Assembly (NCBI GenBank): GCA_014860575.1
Contig: JACZJK010000028.1
Coordinates: 1 to 64,000 of the forward strand
Reading direction: 5' to 3'
Length of the DNA: 64,000 bases
From: Bacteroidales bacterium
Lineage (GTDB): Bacteria > Bacteroidota > Bacteroidia > Bacteroidales > JAAYJT01
The notes beneath the pieces were generated by a model. That model saw only the letters and a program-made list of their open reading frames with translations, was not told the DNA's origin and made no database searches. Made by a program: the position numbers and the translations under genes. Shown here in pieces: positions 61,113-64,000 of the stretch. Position 1 is the first letter of the stretch; each line of letters begins with the position of its first letter.

Positions 61113-64000
61113 ATGAAAACCCGGTATCATTTATTATTGGTGCTGTTCATGTTCACAACAGCATTTGTTTCACAGGGGCAGGTTGTTATCAACGAATATT
61201 CAGTTTCTAACCTTCATCAGTTTGCTGATAATTACAGCCATCACGAAGATTGGATCGAATTACATAACACTGGAACCGTAGCTATCAATATTGGTGGCTA
61301 CTATCTGAGCGATCAGGAAGACAACCCCACCAAATGGCAATTTCCTGCCTTCACTTTGATCCCGGCAAACGGCTACCTGCTTATTTGGGCTTCAGGAAGA
61401 AATGAATCTGAAAACGGGCATTTTCATACTAATTTCCGGCTCAGCCAAACGAAAGCCAATCCAGAACATATTGTTTTCTCAGATCCCTCAGGAAGCGTAC
61501 TTGAAATACAACAATTACAACTTACACAGCTTGGCCATTCAAGAGGAAGGATCACCAATGGTGGTAATATCTGGGGTGTTTTCACCAATCCTACTCCGGG
61601 GAGTTCAAACAATATGGCTACACATTTTGAAGGCTATGCATCAAGACCCCAGATGAATTATGAAGCCGGCTTTTATGAAGTCAGTCTTGTTGTAGAGTTA
61701 ACTACTGAAGAACCTAATGCCGTAATTCGCTACACAACCAACGGAAACACGCCTGTTTCCACATCTCCGCTTTATCTGATGCCGCTTTCGGTGGCATCAA
61801 CAAGCATTGTGCAGGCTCGGGTATTCAGCAATAATCCTGCAATCTTACCATCGCTGATTGAGTTCAACACATACTTTATCAATGAATCGCACGAATTGGT
61901 TGTACTTTCGGTGTCAGCCAATGAGATTTTGTTGTTGCTCAACGGAGATGCCAGCCTTGAGCCTCAAGGAACAATTGAATATTTTAACACGGATGGATTG
62001 CGCACCAATGCTGGTTATGGGGAGTTTAACAAACATGGACAAGATTCCTGGGTGCATCCGCAAAGAAGTATTGATTTTGTGATGCGTGATGAAATGGGAT
62101 ACAATCACGCCCTGCAGGAAAAACTGTTCACCCTCTCTGAGCGCGAAGAATTCCAGCGTATAATCATAAGGGCGGAAGGCGATGACAACTACCCGGGCAT
62201 TGACACATCTGCGCATATGCGGGATGTGCTGATACAAAATCTGGCTCAAAAATCTGGTATGAACCTCGACGTAAGGAAAGGGTCAAAAGCTGTTGTGTAT
62301 GCCAACGGGCAATATTGGGGAGTTTATTCCATCCGCGAAAAGGTTGATGATCACGATTTCACCAACTATTATTATAATCAGGACAAATTCAACATTCAAT
62401 TTCTAAAATACTGGGGTTCGCTTTGGGCAGAATACGGCGGCGACAAAGCCCTGGATGACTGGTTCGAGTTCAGGAATCTGATGTTGAGCGGAGATGTGAA
62501 TAATCCGCTTACTTTCGGTTTTATCAAAGCAAATTACGATTATACAAGCCTGGTAGATTATGTGATCATTAACTCATTTGTAGTATGTTCCGACTGGCTT
62601 AATTGGAATGTTGGCTGGTGGCGTGGATTAAGCCCTGATGGATCGCACCATAAATGGGCCTATATTCTTTGGGATGAAGATGCAACATTTGGTCACTATA
62701 TAAATTATACCGGAATTCCCGGGCAGCATCCTTACGTTTCGCCTTGCTATCCCGAGTACCTTTCCAGTTGGTCCGATCCCCAAAAACACATTGAAATTCT
62801 AAATAAGCTCAGGCAAAATCCGGAAGTAGAACAATACTACATTTCACGCTACCTTGACTTGAAAAATACAGCTTTTGTCAAGGAAGATCTTTTGCAGTAT
62901 GTTGACAGTATGGCTGCCCTTGTGTCGCCAGAAATGACCAGGCATGCCACAAGGTGGGGTGGGAGCTTCCAGCAATGGGAAGACAATGTGCAGAAATTGA
63001 GAAATTTCATAGCCAACCGTTGCGATTATCTTGGATCAGGCCTGATGAGTTGCTATGATCTTGATGGCCCTTTCGATTTTACGATTAATGCCGAACCAGC
63101 AGGTGTTGGAATGGTTAAACTGAATTCTCTGATGCTGGAAAACTTTCCGTGGAGCGGCGAGTACTATGGCGGGGTGGATATGAAACTTACAGCCATCGCT
63201 ACAAATACTAGTTATGAATTCGACTACTGGGAACTGGTCAATCATTCCGCTTCACCCGACACCACTGCTGAAGCAATCACAATCAGCCCATCAAACTGGG
63301 AAAACATTGTTGCACATTTTAAGCCTAAGTCATTTGCAGATTCTTTGGTAATTAATGAAATCAACTACAGATCATCAAGCAGTTTTGATTCAGAAGATTG
63401 GGTTGAATTTTATAATCCTCAGGAATATACGCTTGACATAAGCGGTTGGGTTTTCAAAGATGATGATGATGCCCACTCATTTATTTTTCCGGCATCAACA
63501 TTTATTGAACCGTTTGGCTACCTCGTGCTTTGCCGCGATACAATCAAATTCAAAGACAGGTATCCGCAAGTAAGTAATTATATTGGAGATATGGGTTTTG
63601 GTTTCAGCAGCGATGGAGAACTGATCAGGTTGTATAACCAAGACCAGGTTATTATAGACACGGTTCATTATTTGAATTATATTCCCTGGCCACCGGAAGC
63701 AAATGGCGGCGGTTTCACACTTGAGCTGATCCATCCTTCGCTTGACAATGCCCTGCCCGAAAGCTGGATGGCATCACCTTTGCAAGGAACACCCGGCGCA
63801 ATGAACAGCTTCTTGACTTACGTACCCAATCAACCCGAACCATTTAAAAAAGCATCTTTTGCAGTGATACCAAATCCGGCAACAGACAAGGCTGTTATCT
63901 TGATCGAAGCTGACGAACCGATTATACGGGGAAGCCTGAAGTTAATCAACTCTCAGGGTGTTGAAGTACTGCAAATAGATAATATAAGCACGCAGCTAGT
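61113..64000 (+). CDS. Secreted lamin-tail / CotH protein, cut by window end
   Basis: The frame starts at 61113 with a signal peptide (LLLVLFMFTTAFVSQGQ, about 7-23) and stays open for over 960 codons to the end of the window. Domains in order: a lamin-tail domain (VVINEYSVSN, about 24; DNYSHHEDWIELHN), a chitobiase-like Fn3 segment (AVIRYTTNGNTPVS), a CotH-type region (IIIRAEGDDN, IREKVDDHDF, WAYILWDEDATFG), a second lamin-tail domain (LVINEINYRSS, about 746) and the start of a type IX secretion sorting domain (FAVIPNPATDKAV). CotH-type proteins can be protein kinases of the spore coat in Bacilli; here the protein is exported. The 3' end is outside the window. Confidence 0.9.
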   Translation, partial: MKTRYHLLLVLFMFTTAFVSQGQVVINEYSVSNLHQFADNYSHHEDWIELHNTGTVAINIGGYYLSDQEDNPTKWQFPAFTLIPANGYLLIWASGRNESENGHFHTNFRLSQTKANPEHIVFSDPSGSVLEIQQLQLTQLGHSRGRITNGGNIWGVFTNPTPGSSNNMATHFEGYASRPQMNYEAGFYEVSLVVELTTEEPNAVIRYTTNGNTPVSTSPLYLMPLSVASTSIVQARVFSNNPAILPSLIEFNTYFINESHELVVLSVSANEILLLLNGDASLEPQGTIEYFNTDGLRTNAGYGEFNKHGQDSWVHPQRSIDFVMRDEMGYNHALQEKLFTLSEREEFQRIIIRAEGDDNYPGIDTSAHMRDVLIQNLAQKSGMNLDVRKGSKAVVYANGQYWGVYSIREKVDDHDFTNYYYNQDKFNIQFLKYWGSLWAEYGGDKALDDWFEFRNLMLSGDVNNPLTFGFIKANYDYTSLVDYVIINSFVVCSDWLNWNVGWWRGLSPDGSHHKWAYILWDEDATFGHYINYTGIPGQHPYVSPCYPEYLSSWSDPQKHIEILNKLRQNPEVEQYYISRYLDLKNTAFVKEDLLQYVDSMAALVSPEMTRHATRWGGSFQQWEDNVQKLRNFIANRCDYLGSGLMSCYDLDGPFDFTINAEPAGVGMVKLNSLMLENFPWSGEYYGGVDMKLTAIATNTSYEFDYWELVNHSASPDTTAEAITISPSNWENIVAHFKPKSFADSLVINEINYRSSSSFDSEDWVEFYNPQEYTLDISGWVFKDDDDAHSFIFPASTFIEPFGYLVLCRDTIKFKDRYPQVSNYIGDMGFGFSSDGELIRLYNQDQVIIDTVHYLNYIPWPPEANGGGFTLELIHPSLDNALPESWMASPLQGTPGAMNSFLTYVPNQPEPFKKASFAVIPNPATDKAVILIEADEPIIRGSLKLINSQGVEVLQIDNISTQL

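Overview
The window is chromosomal DNA of a member of the Bacteroidota, probably an uncultured Bacteroidales-like lineage. This rests on the gene content: a GldH-like gliding lipoprotein, lamin-tail-domain secreted proteins with Ig-like or type IX sorting-type C-termini, a tricorn-type protease and an RNase H with a viroplasmin domain. It also rests on repeated TAnnTTTG promoter elements, the -7 box typical of this phylum. No rRNA, tRNA or CRISPR array was seen.

There are two sharply different halves. From position 328 to 32510 every recognisable gene lies on the minus strand, and nearly all look accessory. At the upstream end is a tyrosine integrase (31305-32510), followed by genes typical of Bacteroidetes integrative elements: an uncharacterised protein, an excisionase-like HTH protein, a replication-initiator-like protein and a DUF6633-like protein. 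Large non-coding stretches with palindromes and short repeats separate them. Next come an AbiE-like toxin-antitoxin pair, a two-gene restriction-modification-like locus (PLD-SNF2 helicase plus Eco57I-type methylase), a ROCO GTPase with an alanine-rich N-terminus, a DUF4760 membrane protein, AbiH and an AlbA_2/HATPase protein. A compact five-gene run follows: a Septu-like ATPase, an HNH nuclease, a 34-residue small protein, a DUF262/HNH protein and an uncharacterised coiled-coil protein. The tail holds an uncharacterised gene, an agmatine-deiminase-like enzyme coupled to a DUF6508 protein, and a tightly overlapping GT2 / radical SAM / P-loop kinase cluster. I read this half as a defence island carried on or next to an integrative element. 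Its left end is not visible.

From about 32.9 kb to the end the genes switch strand often and are mostly housekeeping or envelope functions. They include an outer-membrane barrel, rnhA, gldH-like, the asd-ribF operon, a lamin-tail exoprotein, comF, a fused oligopeptide-ABC ATPase, hemolysin III, a CoA-acylating aldehyde dehydrogenase and a DUF218 protein. After these come a kbl-tdh threonine-catabolism pair, an OmpA lipoprotein, cysS, an M2/M3-type peptidase, a RhlE-type helicase, the tricorn homologue, a secreted endonuclease/phosphatase-family enzyme, a FucI-like protein, a class IV aminotransferase, and a large lamin-tail/CotH protein cut by the window end.

The most promising candidate for something undescribed is the 11423-to-5202 run. 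There a Septu-like AAA/HNH pair, a small ORF and a DUF262-HNH pair appear to be transcribed and translated as one unit. The ROCO GTPase with its alanine-rich domain and the GT2/radical SAM/kinase cluster are the next most unusual items. Function for all of these is inferred from domains and context only.
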